A stretch of DNA of 64,000 bases from Smittia aterrima. Taxonomy: Eukaryota > Arthropoda > Insecta > Diptera > Chironomidae. The DNA is taken from the NCBI GenBank assembly GCA_033063855.1, contig CP093829.1, forward strand, positions 18,755,537 through 18,819,536, written 5' to 3'. The notes below the pieces were generated by a model. The model made no database searches, was not told where the DNA came from, and worked only from the letters and a program-made list of their open reading frames with translations. Below, piece by piece: positions 51,301-63,185 of this stretch (position 1 is its first letter; the number at the start of each line of letters is the position of its first letter). The position numbers and the translations under genes were made by a program.

Positions 51301-53638
51301 TGAAAAGTTAAATTGAATGCTCGACGTCCAATTACCATGACAGCTCATTTTTTTTTGGCTTCGTTCGGGTGAGGGAGAATTGAGAATTCGACAGGACGAA
51401 GGAATTCCTGAGAAGAAAAAAATGCGAGGCTCTGTCATGTCGTGAATTCTTGATTCAAAATCTTCCACGAACGAGCGATCCTCTCGCCACCGAAATCCTT
51501 TAATTTATTTGTCTTGTCCCAGCGTGCTGCAAACACAAGTTGTACAAATTATTATCTCTGCTTCTCATAAATGAGCAAACATGACCTTTCCACACAATTT
51601 CGTCGCTCGGGAAGAAAAAGAATGTGGAACATCGCAAATCCTTCGAACGTGCCGTGAAAACATTTCATCTCATTTTCGTCTCGGAGGAAATTTTAATATC
51701 ACCAGCGACTCCCAATAACTCCAGCACTTCATGAATAAACGCATTAAAATATTTTAATGGCTTCAAAGCGATTCAGGAAATTAAGTTCAGTCGTTTGCAA
51801 GGATTTTCTCTCATTCGTTACATGATAAGAGTTAAAATTTATGCAGAACGCAATTCTTCACTGAGCAGATTTAATTGAATCAATTGCCATGACTGCAACT
51901 TGCGATAGCAATTCCTTAATTCCAACTAATTAAGATGCTTTGCGAAACAACGAAACATCCGTTTGGTTATCATTTATCTCGGAATGGTTGTTAATAAGCT
52001 TAAAAATGCTTGAAAATCGCTTTGTTCGAGCTCTCGACGAGGAAATTGTAAGTGAAGGGGTCGGTGCCGAAGGGAGAAAATATTTTCTGATTCAATCATG
52101 TAAATGAAGTTATAAATTCCTTCCTGTTTACGTAAAATTCACGTGAGTGATAGCATCAGCTCACAAAGAGACTGAGGGTGATCAATGGGACGACGTCAAC
52201 ATTCTCATCTCAGATTTTATTTCATTACGCTCTCGATGTTGTTCATTAAACTTGATTGAACAACAAATGCGACTTTTGCCGGCAGTGAAATTTATGAAAT
52301 CTAATCACTTTATTGTCTCACGTCCGCAAAATGATATCCTTGATCGTCCTTTAATGTAATTGATGATGTAAACAACTGCGAAAATTTCAATTCATAAATT
52401 TTAAGTCCCTCTTGCTTGGAATATTAATTATTGTCATTAAATTTCAGTTAGCAAAGTGAATACATTAAGAGCAATGATGAGAATATTTTCCCCTTGAAGC
52501 TTAGGCAACCGACAACTTTCCCAGGAATTTTTCAGCTCTTCAAAGTTTTTATTTAAATCCGCAAATAGTGTCGTCTATCAATAAACAAAATTCCAAACGA
52601 TTTTTCTTTTCCGGTTTCGTCAGGGAAAAGGGAAAATTATCGATCAACCACATTCCATTGTCTTTAAAGGAATTTCTCTCTCTCGAGCCAAGGCGAGAAG
52701 TCATTCACTGGTGGTTGGGAATATTGACTCATTAATGCCTTCATGTCTTCATTCTTATCATGCCAGTCTCGTTCGATATTGCGAGGCATTTACGTTCACT
52801 TTCCTCGACTATTTCTGGCTTCTTCGAGTTCGAACTTTAATAGAATTTTCCCATCTGAGCGAAGCTACAGTGGCCGAGCAGAGAAAATCGATCATTTTCA
52901 AGAAGATGTGCTCGGAGCTCCGACAGAAACTTTCACGACATCGCTAAGCCCTCAAATTTGTATTTTCTGTCTCGCGATTCCGAAAAAACTTTTCTGCCAA
53001 ATGATGTATGCAAAATAAAATGTTTTATGAAGTGGAGGAGTAATGCCCGCTAAGAATTGGTATTCCCGTCACGTCTTCGGAGCAAGACGCCTTAATGACG
53101 GCGAGAAGGAAATTTCACGATGAATATTTCTCGCGTAAAGAATTTTCCCTTCAACGTTTTAAATCAATGAGAGGAAGGATCGATTTCAGTCTCGCGAAGG
53201 TTGTTGCAAGTTATTCAATTTGTATCGCCACAGATTTAATTCGATCCCTGGAGAGAGATTTGCTTATTTATTGCTCAACTTGTTATGAGACTTTCTAACT
53301 GTCGACTCCGCGTGAATTTTATTTCATTATTTTTTTCTTGTCGTCGTCATATCGAATTATTTTGATGATTTATGCGAATTACATTTTTCATCCCCCTCTC
53401 GAAGAAAAAGGGAAAAACAAGAGAAGTTTACATCTTGAGAATTCTTAATCCACTCGGGGAGTTTAATGATGTTGTTTGATGATGAATTTGAGTACTAATC
53501 GGCTTTGGTTGTTGAAAAATATTTTCGTTGCGATTTATTTCCATAGTTTCAAATCTTTTTCGACACTCACCCACTGAAAACGCCACCAACTCGCTCCTTG
53601 AGTCCTTCTCGCATGTTGGCATCTTTAAATCCATCCAT
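39329..53638 (-). CDS. VGlut: Vesicular glutamate transporter (SLC17 family, VGLUT)
   Basis: Loads glutamate into synaptic vesicles of glutamatergic neurons, including insect motor neurons. Coding exons are 53638-53571, 43244-42947, 41965-41684, 41433-40969, 40912-40727, 40665-40480, 39826-39650 and 39574-39329 (1908 nt, 635 aa; Drosophila VGLUT is of similar length). Hallmarks are CPCLSQRYTIALMACLGF, FGMRCNMGMA, SSFFWGYLVTQVPGGFLA, IRVLQGLVEGVTYPACHG, WAPPLERSRLAT, TTNVRKVFNCGGFG, NHLDIAPRYASILMGMSNG, and FYGIFASGDLQSWAEP. The Arg and Glu of RVLQGLVEG match functionally important residues of vertebrate VGLUTs. The cytosolic C-tail has two NPF motifs (584-586, 601-603), EH-domain ligands linked to endocytic recycling. 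The first exon was found by matching phase: exon 2 needs a preceding NN codon start, and 53638-53571 (MDGFKDANM...) supplies it with an in-frame upstream stop and donor GG|GTGAGTG. Confidence 0.94.
41966..42946 (-). other. Second intron of VGlut
   Basis: 981 bp between the exon ending LEHK and the exon starting PEHAPDH. Open frames on the plus strand here have no coding support. No element is identified. Confidence 0.8.
43245..53570 (-). other. 10.3-kb first intron of VGlut
   Basis: Runs from donor GG|GTGAGTG at 53570 to acceptor CCACAG at 43245. I see no nested gene; all open frames are short and domain-free. It contains AT-rich DNA and short microsatellites such as (AG)n at 45938-45952. 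A long first intron in a gene whose other introns are mostly 56-250 bp probably holds neuronal enhancers (inference). Confidence 0.75.
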
Positions 53639-55463
53639 TTTCCGAGTTTAGTTGTTGTTAACAATCGCACAAAAGACACTGAAGAAGTTTTGCAAAACTT
53701 CGAGCGACACAAATCCGTTGACAACTTTTTTCACCACAAGAAAATTATTTTCAGATGAAGTTCCTTGAGAAGCACAAATTAAGTTTAATTTCACTGTCTT
53801 CACCGAGAAACCTCAAATTAATTTCACTTACGTTGCTTAAATGCTCATGATTCGATCTCAATTGAGCATAATTGCGATGAATCTGATCATGGAATTTCAC
53901 GAGAAAAGAAAAGCGAAAAATGTGCAAAAAATTAAATTAATTAAAAGAGCGAACAGAAAAGTTTTAATTGAAAACTAAAAAATATTTTCTGGAAACACCA
54001 GAGGAAAGGTCTGACACACGTGGTTGTCAGGTCTGATTGCACTTGAACAATGATGAGGATATTTCGATCGGCAACTGCGGCAAGCAATTTTCACAGTCTC
54101 TAGCTCGAGTCTGAAATTGTGAAATTTGCTAAGCGAGCAGCTATGGTGAGCAATTCTGGAGGAGTCCCCGCCAACGGTAATACACACTAATCAATTGTGC
54201 TGTGCGTTTCACTCAACAACACAAAGCGCGGTTATCAGCACTCAACTCAACGGTCGACTCGTGTCTGAAACTGTAAACGATGCTAAGGGAATTTTTGATT
54301 CTCCCTTCTCTTTCGGCACACGAAACTCTTATCGTTGTCGATGTGATTCACCGATTGTAGAGTCGTCCTTGTTGCTCTCGATGCGAAAGGAAAACTCGAG
54401 CATGCGCTGAACATCTTTCAAAATGTAAACATTTCCTTCTTGTTGGGCTGGCGCCTCTTGCTACAGTATCGGATGATGAACATAACATTTTGGATACCGT
54501 TTCCCCGTCTCTTTGCGCTCGATTTTTCCCTGGGAGGGTGGAGCTTAATAAATGTTTTTGGCATTTCGTTTAACTCGAATGTTTAATCAATCCTTGAACA
54601 GCCAACTCTAGCAGCATGAAGCTCACAAACTCGACGGCTTTAAATGAGACTTGAAAGCAGAGATTTAAAATCGATAAATTTCGGGCTTTTTGCGAAGGCG
54701 AAGTCGAGTTTTTGTTGCTGTGAATCTGCCATTTTGAATTTACTTTTGCCCACACCTGTCGTACCTGGAGACGACGGTAAAGGGAAATTCAATGGAAGCT
54801 TTACGTAAGCAAGCGAACGTCCTTTGTCAATGACATTTGAAAATTTCCTTTCTGTCTCCGCTCAAACTCGTTTCGTGATCTCATTATCCGATTATGTTTT
54901 GTTGTCGTCGTTTGAGATTTTCTGAAATATTTCTTTAAACTTTCTCTCGTTGGATTCTGAACAAACGCAGTGTCAGCTTTGCTGTAATTTATGGGCATGC
55001 AAAGTTTCTAGCGAATGCTGTTCGGTTCAATGTGCTCGAAACTTTCTTGCAAAGTTTCTTAAATGGAATTCCGCACACATAAGTGTTAAACCAACTCAGA
55101 GCTGAAGCTTGATACAATGTTCTTTATACGAGCTCTGTTTGACTTGATTTTCTATTCGAGATAAAGTTTTGTTTGTGGCGATTCAAGAAGATGAGAGTAT
55201 CTCTCATTCAAGAGATGATATTAGAGTCGAAAGGACTTTGAGTGATGAACTTTTTGATTTTCTTTTTCGAACCAATATTTACTAGACATTTCAAATCTAA
55301 ATTGAAATCAGAGAGTGAAACAGATTCAAACAAAATTCAATTAAGAGTTCAAGAGTTATTCAAAAGTTTTGTTACTCAAAAAACTTTTTATATGATCAAC
55401 AATGTTGATTCAACATCAGTATCGAATTTTGTTAAAATGCCAATACAGTAAAGCAAAGCAAAG

Positions 55464-55526
55464 TTGCTACGGTTCTAGGTTTTCAGTTCAGACCTAGAAA
55501 GTTTAGGGTTCGAATCCCATGAAAAT
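55464..55526 (+). mobile_element. tRNA-derived SINE-like fragment, copy 1
   Basis: Starts TTGCTACGGTTCT, then CAGACC..AGAAAG.TT, and contains a perfect Pol III B-box GGTTCGAATCC (55507-55517) followed by CATGAAAA. It shares this layout with copy 2. The T-stem pairing is incomplete (only three G-C pairs), so it is not an intact tRNA gene. A tRNA-derived short interspersed element, or remnants of one, is the best reading. Confidence 0.45.
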
Positions 55527-55640
55527 TTTGAATGTAGATGATTTTTCCCATAACCTGTTAGATTTTTTTTTTCTTTTTGAATAAAAATCTAAATTGAAAT
55601 TTTTTGAGCTGTCACAGAAAGTTTTTCATACATTCAAAAT
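55525..55640. repeat. 12-bp inverted repeat between the SINE-like copies
   Basis: ATTTTGAATGTA at 55525-55536 is the exact reverse complement of TACATTCAAAAT at 55629-55640, spaced by 92 bp of T-rich DNA. It begins where the first B-box unit ends, so it may be part of the element body or a fold-back. Confidence 0.6.
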
Positions 55641-55691
55641 CATTATTGAGTTTTGCCAAAAGTCAAATACAATAAAACTTAATTCGCAGCA

Positions 55692-55765
55692 TTGCTGCGG
55701 TTCTTCCTTCCGAAACTTAATTTCAGACCAAGAAGGTTTCAGGGTTCGAATCCCATGAAAAAATC
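55692..55765 (+). mobile_element. tRNA-derived SINE-like fragment, copy 2
   Basis: Starts TTGCTGCGGTTCT and has CAGACCAAGAAGGTTTCA, a perfect B-box GGTTCGAATCC (55743-55753) and the same CATGAAAA end as copy 1, here with a longer A-run. The block from the first box to the B-box is about 51 nt (43 in copy 1), within the spacing of Pol III A and B boxes. Same strand as copy 1, about 235 bp away. Confidence 0.45.
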
Positions 55766-56125
55766 AATTATTCTCAAGGCTAGTAATTTTTTTCGAGCTG
55801 CGATAGGAAAATTTTTATATTTTCCAAAGATGGCTCTGCAGTTTTTCCTCGAATTTTTGCTAGAATGTTTGAGTGTTTTTCAAAGCTTTTCCGGTTTTTC
55901 TTTTTAATTTTCTGGTTTTTCTGTTTGTGTCTTGACTTATTCATTCTCCTAATCATTTTTCTGTGTTCTTCCTTCGCGAGATTTCCAATTCGTTTGTTAA
56001 CTTCAGAGTTGTCTTGAACTCTGTTTCATTTAATAAGAAAATTTCAAATTGAAGTCATCTTAGCATCAAGGAAAATTATTTATTTAACTGTCAGCATTCA
56101 AAATTAAAACTTTGGAGTTTTCGTT

Positions 56126-57059
56126 ATGGCCAAAGTAAGTTTTAAATTATTTCAAAGAAAGTTTCTGAAATGAAAAATATTTTTAGGATCCAAATGCGAG
56201 ATCAGAGATTGCAATTCCATTTCCTGATGAATCAATAATTGCAAATTTGGACAACATCATTTCGATGTTCAAAGCAAGAGATGTCAAAAAAAATCCTTCA
56301 GAAGAAGATTTGCAACAAACTCTCGATGATCTAGCAAATGTGAAAGCAGCTCTTGAGAAAATCAACGTTGAATCAGCAAAGATGAAGGAATTTGTGGAGG
56401 AGAGTTCTCTCGAAATTTCTCTTTCAGAACCTGAAAAAGATGAAACAATCGAAATGTCTCCGGTCAACCAAGAAGTTAGAAACTCTCTCGAAATGTTAAA
56501 GAACGGAGGCAAATTCACAAAGCCAATTGATCAAACAAACTTACAAAAGAAACGAGAGAACCCGCCTAGTGATACCATCAATAGAAAAAGTAAAGAAATC
56601 TCCAACAACAATTCAAATCGTCCCACATGGTCGTTCACATCACTTCGCGACTCAATGACGATAACTCCGCTTCCTGTGACTCGACGAAAATCTCCACCAA
56701 ACCATAAGCTGCTTTCACGTAAAGTAAGTCAACAAACATTGCTTAAGAAAGCTGAGAGAAAAGCAAAGAATTCGTCAAAGCAAGCGAGAAACTCTGAGCT
56801 AAATAAACCGAGAACTACGAGCACGGGTTTGGAAGTCTCTTCGCCAAAAATCCTTTCAACGCGCATCGCCACGTGTCGCATTCACAGCTACGAAGACAAA
56901 TCACACACGTTCGAAATTATGAGACCAAATCTTGCTAATGGCCAGGGCGACAGCAACGAGAAATCTGAAATTGTCGTTGTCGTGTTGGCGAACGGACAAA
57001 CTGCCCTTTTCACAACCAAAAGCGGAGCAAACATTTTATCATTCGGCGAATCGCAATAA
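56126..57059 (+). CDS. Unrecognised 293-aa basic, coiled-coil-like protein
   Basis: I do not recognise the family. The first exon is nine nucleotides of coding sequence (ATGGCCAAA, 56126-56134), then a 52-bp intron (GTAAGT...TTTTAG), then 56187-57059. The frame stays open for 290 codons with non-repetitive, balanced composition, supporting a real gene. The N-terminal third (about residues 20-85) is charged and heptad-like (SEEDLQQTLDDLANVKAALE), suggesting a coiled coil. The middle (about 110-230) is basic, Ser/Asn/Lys-rich and probably disordered, with TPLPVTRRKSPP and RKVSQQTLLKKAERKAKNSS. The C-terminus has a compact beta-rich patch (EIVVVVLANGQTALFTTKSG). No signal peptide or membrane helix. 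AATAAA overlaps the stop (57055-57060). Role unknown; a cytoskeletal or nuclear protein would fit. Confidence 0.7.
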
Positions 57060-57060
57060 A

Positions 57061-60000
57061 AAAATCAAAAGATTTAAATTTTCAATTAAAATGTATCTTT
57101 GTTTCTCGCGCGACTTTAGCGACTGAATTTATTCATGAGATTTCAAGAATCAATCATGCAAACTTTATTTGCGAGTTGGAGATTGTCTGACTTAGGCGAC
57201 AGATCGCTTATCTCAGAAATTGTTTTGCATTTTCAATAGAGATAGACGGCATTAGTACAGGATGGAATCAGGTGACTTGCGATTTCTCCAGTGTCAAAGA
57301 CATTTCTTGACGATTACTTACGGCTAAGTCGCGAAAAAGAATTCGACATGCATGTCTAAAGCATCGAGAGATTGAAATCGGGCGCGAAGTGAGAAATAAA
57401 TTTAAATGGAAAGAGACTCATGCAACCGGTTGCTATTCAACGAGCAAGCTCAGTAAGAAAACCATCTCCATTGAGATTTGCGAGCAATGTAATTGAGTAG
57501 AAGAAGAAGTTTTTTTATGAATGAACGAAACGCAAAATAGGCGAACGTAAACTTTGGTTTATTTATCTCGTTACCCACGCTTTCCGTCGCCACTGTAGGA
57601 ATATTTCACTTATTTTATTTCTTTTATCGATGCACGAACATCGCGCACAGAAAGTTTCTAAACGCTTTGAATCAGAATTCCCTTTCCGATTAGTCATTTT
57701 AAATTTTTTTGATTGCAAATCGTCGATTGCGAGCTTTTAATTCGCGACAGAAATTCCATCGACGATAATTCACATTTCTGTAATTTTAATGGCGATTCAA
57801 TTAGAGATTGTGTGTCGCGTTCTCTTGTGCGCGATCGGCATTTGAATTATTTATTCAATCTCTCTCTCACTCAGTTAGCGATCGAACAGAACAATACGGA
57901 TGGAAATGAACATGGAAAGAGTTTTGGCGCCGCGCTTCAAATTTAAATCTTTTCTTTCTCTTTTCTCCATTCGGCTCTCGCCATGGCTCGCAATCGAATG
58001 AATCTCATGATGGTGTATATAACCAGAACGTTTAACTCAATCACAGACACTTCTCATGTGGCTTCAATGAAGAGTTCGTTTTCAAGTCTTTTCAAAAACC
58101 TTTATTATTTCCGATGATGATGATCGGCAGATGAAAATAATTTCTTCGAGATGCTCAAGCGAGAAATGTTTTCATTGCCAAACAACGAGTGAGACGAGCC
58201 GGGAAGCCGGACGGCTTTGCAATCATTTGATTGACACATTAATTCGCATCTGATCACGATTAAGCTGATCACTGATTCCCTCGTTGAATGGAAAATTATA
58301 ATTTAATATGCAAATTAGTTTAAAATTTGTTATAATAAATTAGAAGCGAAAAGAAAAAAACAATTTAGCTCTGAGCTGCTTGGAGCAACAAGAAAAGCTT
58401 TAAATATTGCAAAAGTGTCGAAGAAAAACAAACTTCATAAATTTCTCACACGATTATTTATGGCTCATTCTGACTTAATTAATTAATCTAGTTTTATAGT
58501 CTATTAAGACATTTTGTTCGATATTTTTTTTCCTCTCTAAACAGACACGGAGCGAATTCTCGCGCTTAAGCTTTCAGCTGCAATTAAGATTGTTTCCTTC
58601 CGTGACGATGAAACGTCGTGCATTCTCGAGATATGATAAAACATGGGAGTGCGAGCTGATTGAGGGAACAGAATTAGATCAGAAACATTTATGGAAATCA
58701 CGTCGATTGCCCCAAACCTTAATTTCAATTGTTAATTGAATTATAATAAATGAAATCACCGCCGCAAAAGTGAATTCGTTGCATGCAATGTATCATGTTA
58801 ATGTCCACGTTGACGTCGCACAGAAAACTTTTTATGGTTGTGCTAAGAGCGACATGAGAATTCCTCGAGCTCACTCCGTCGGCCGCCGAAAAGCTGATTC
58901 AGTTAATTGGCAATCGGAATCATAAATTATAACGCCATTACATCAATCGCTCTGATAAATCATCAATCACCCACAACATTTCCATTCCAGTTACACGACA
59001 AACGCGCGTAAAGTCCCTTTCCAGTGAAGATTAATTACCCACGCGGCGTTAAAACATTCTCGACTTAAATAATAATATAAAAAAAAAACGAAACAACGAT
59101 CTTTAATGCGGCTTGGCCAAGTCGTGCTAAGGCCTTTTAAATTTCTCTTTTTTAAGTAACGCGAGAGACAAGATCGCATTTAATAAGGATAATTACGAAC
59201 TTCCATAAACAGTTTTGCCTTTTGTCTTCCCTCTCCGTGGTCGCCTTCTCTTCCCCATTTAGATCGCCGCGCGTCTCTCCGTCAAGCCGCAACCCGTCAG
59301 AGCTTATTTCAGAAAGCAATCCCATAATTTATTAATTCATCGTGCTGAATACAATCGTGCCAATTAAAAGCACCTCGCTAAAACGAGCCTGACGGCGACC
59401 GACCGAACAAATTTGTCAATTGTGTCTTCGATGGATCGGAAATCTTTTTTTCTTTTTATTATTTTCCTTCTTCTTCGTCTTCTTGTCATTGTGCGAATCT
59501 TAATCTCCTCGCACTCAGATTTTCATTCATAAGTTCGTGTCTTGCGTTGGAAGTATCGAATTGAGAGTAAATACATTCAAATTTTGCGGCCCCGTAAGAG
59601 AGCGACCCGTAAACACATGCACACAGTCAAGTTTCCGTTGGTGCTGATTTTTAAAGCCTTTTTCTTCTCTTGATATTTTTCTGTTTTTCTCCATTCGTCA
59701 GAATGATCGCCACTCATTTGTCTGAAATCGTTGGAGCGGTTAACATCGTCGTGCTAAGGCCAGGTGACAAATTCTTTCCTGGACAAGTTAGAAATTATTT
59801 AGATCACGCGAAAAAGATTTATTAAAAAGAAAAAAATTAAATTAAAAAAAAAATGTGAAAACAATTTAAGTGAAACAAAAAATATTTAAGTTTGCCGAGG
59901 AGATGGCAGTGAAATAAGTGCGAAAGACTTTAAAGATTTTCATCAAAACAAAAAATTAGCGATTCGTCTTTCACAAATAAAAACAACTTCAATATTTAAA

Positions 60001-63000
60001 CTAAGCAGATTTGGATTAGTCAACCGAAGGTGGGTATCGAATCGCAAAGAGCCATAAAGACTCTTGCTGACCAAAATCGAATGCAAAGAAATGACTCGCC
60101 ACCATGTCTGACTTTAAGTGGGTTTCTTCTTTTGCTGTTATCAAGCAGCAATTTGTAATTAATCTTCCATCTGGGAATCGTCAATGCTAAAGCTAAAGAA
60201 ATCAATTTCGCAAAATGCTAATCTGCGTTAATGAACAGTCAATGTAATGCTCGGGTTCATTTCTGTGACCGCCGTAGCTTTGATTTATTGCATCTCGCGC
60301 GCTTAGCAAAGCAGGGAGCAGACAGAAAGCTTAATTTAAAATTCAACTCGTGAACGGATCATGATCATTTATTTATTATTTCCTCTTCAACCCTCTTTAT
60401 ATCTCCGAAACACGATTTTTCCTTTGACTCTCGAGAGTCGAGTCGTGGAGCCACCTAAGCATTATTTGTTAATTATTTTATTGCTCTTATCGAGCGATGC
60501 TTCAATGTCTGCTCGTTTAACAAAGAGGGAGAGAGAGCAACAAGAACGAATCGTAATAAAAACGTTTAAATTTGCTCGAGAAAGAATTTATGGGATTTTA
60601 ATTAAGGCCTTAAGTTTATTTTTTGTTTGTTGTTTGTGGAGAAATCAGAAAAATATTGGCAAACACTTGAAATAGAATCTCATTCGAGGAAGAGAAGAAA
60701 TCTTTTCCTTTCGGTTTGACTGCTTCACTGACGCCACTCTCGATTTAATTTTTTTATTACAACTGGCTTTCCTCTTGCTCGAGATGTTCTTCTGCGATTA
60801 GTGGGAATCATCTTGTTGAAGATGATGACTCGACCAAGCGGAAACTTCTTGGATTGAAATGAATCTGCCTCGAGGGGGGAATTTACTTTTTCGCATATCA
60901 AAGCCACATCAAAAGTCATCGTCGTCATGCATTAGAGCTTGATTGCCTGTAATTGAATCACTTTACATTGTAAGCTCCCTTTGCCACAATTTAAATTCTG
61001 ATTTCATCGCTGCAGACACACAAATTGATGCACTTCCGATTCATATCCTGCTTTCAATTCTCTTCTCAAAGCCACGTCCAATTCCATTACAATTTTCACG
61101 GCGGAGTTTCGGTTAAAGTTCGCCCACAACCATTGGCGCTATTAGTCGCAATCAACGATTCAGGTCACTCAAATGGTTTCTAACATTTTGCGTTGTTTAT
61201 CATGGACACGACGATCTCGACGTCTTAAGTGAAAAATCTAAAGCAAGAAGTTTTTCTGCAATCAAAGTCGTCGCTCGTCGATCGCTAAATGAGCGATGGG
61301 ATAATAACCCATCAGATAACTTTAATGTTTTCTCTTGTTGTTTCATTATAAATTTACGGACTTTTTTTTATTGTTATTTTTTTTCGTTACCCTATTTTGA
61401 GTTGCTTTTCTTAAGTTTTTTTTGGGAAAAGAAGCAGACAGGCATGTGGCGCCCACCATTAATAGAAGCCCACCTTTTGGCCTCATCTCTCTTTCTATCT
61501 CTCTCACTCTCTTTAATAACATTTCGACGATGCTGGCTGGCGCTTCGAAAAAATACAAATTTCCCCTCGTTACCGAAACGAAAAGTGATCGTACCGTGGC
61601 ATTAAACTTAACTTAAACCGCACATTAAAGTTAAAAATTTTAGTCTTCTTCATTTGTTATGTTAATCGTTCGACAACTAAGACTTGCACGACGACTTGAA
61701 GACATCATTATAATGTCGCCAAAAAGAGATTTCACAAGAAGAACGAATTACAACGAGGCTCGCGACAAAAAGGGAGAAACCGTTGAAGACAGACAGAGTT
61801 GTTAGTTCACTCAGCGATTGAGAGTTACATTAACATCTCTGACTACTTAAGAGAAACGTTTCCACGCATCCGAAAGGTTTAATTCTCCGCGTGGCTCCAA
61901 CGAGCATCGAGCTAATGAATGAAGCAGAAAAAAGTAGTCGCGAATTCTTCTTTCTTTAAGTAATCGCCCATCCGAGCGAGTGCTGTAATTGTAAAACTAT
62001 GAGAGAGACGGATAAGCACGTGGGTACCACAAATGTGATATGGGCATGAGCCGCTTCAGTGTAGTGAGTGAGAGAGAAAATAAAAACAAAATAAAACACC
62101 CACAACGTGCTTCAACTTTCATTCATATTCTTAATGAATGGCTTTGGTGTGTGGATTTATTTTATGGAAGAAAAAAAAATATCTTTTACATAATTTAAAA
62201 GTTTATAATGATATCGCGCGACTGTGTAGAGAGAGATATTTCTTCTACGCTTTTAAACTTTACAAATCGAATATCGACAGTGGAGTTTTGGCGCCTTCTG
62301 GCTTTTTCATCTCTCTCTCTTTCTTTCTTTTATTTCCATGCCGATTTCTCGCCAGCACGACGAGAAGAAAAAAGATTTCCTGGGAGTCTCAGCCATCGTC
62401 TTTCGTTCTGTCTTGATTTTAATGGGTTTTGTATTTATTAATTTATCTCTCGCGGTGTGGAAGGCAGACAGGGAAAGAGACAGAGCGAATAATGAAATGA
62501 TTTATGTTAATTCGTCTAAAATCATGTCACGCACGTTTTTACCCTCGGAAGGCACGAGGAGAATCAAATTTTGGAGAGATCAGCAAATTGACTGTTGCCT
62601 ACAAAAGATTTATTCTTGATTGAGACGACGACTGTCGAGACGATTAACTCGATCAGCTCGAATGTTCTCAGATTTCTTCTTCCTCCTCCTGTCAATTCTT
62701 CTGCTTCGTCTGACTCATTGAATGGACATTTATTTACAGCTGATGATGTAAATCATTTGTCTTGCATGATTTGTGCATCGCCAATCGAGCTCAATAACTG
62801 TTCATTCATAACTGCTTCACGTTCAGTTTTGGATGTCGAACATCTTTCACACTCGCCAGAGACACCAACGGAAAAATCGAACAACACCTTCGTTCGAAAG
62901 TCGTTTTGATATTTAAGCTCTCGCGTGTGACGAGAAACGGGCAAATTGTTCGGGGGTGGAAAGAAATGAATTGACGCCTTGCGGTTGCGATTCAATTTTT

Positions 63001-63185
63001 CGCAATCGCGGGTTAGATCAATTAAGCGTGCCCATCAGGAAATTCATTGATCAACACGCGATTGAAGCAACTTTTTTTATATTTATGAGCTGAGAAGCCT
63101 CGCAAGTCTCACATCAATAAAAAATTTATTAATCGAATCGCTTTTAATAATTATTATTTTTCCACCTTCAATTCTCTCTTCGCAG
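57061..63185. other. 6.1-kb gene-free 5' flank of gremlin
   Basis: No coding gene is supportable; open frames are short and low-complexity. It should contain the untranslated first exon and promoter of the gremlin gene, because a strong acceptor (TTCTCTCTTCGCAG) ends exactly at 63185. A TATATAA at 58016-58022 is one weak promoter candidate. No repeats of note were seen. Confidence 0.5.

Larger units (their letters stand above)
53639..56125. other. VGlut promoter side and repeat-bearing spacer
   Basis: Should contain the VGlut promoter (minus strand, just above 53638) and the leader of the small gene at 56126. No promoter motif is clear. A 69-codon plus-strand frame at 55245-55451 beginning MNFLIFFFEP has no recognisable similarity. 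Two SINE-like repeats lie at 55464-55765. Confidence 0.5.
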
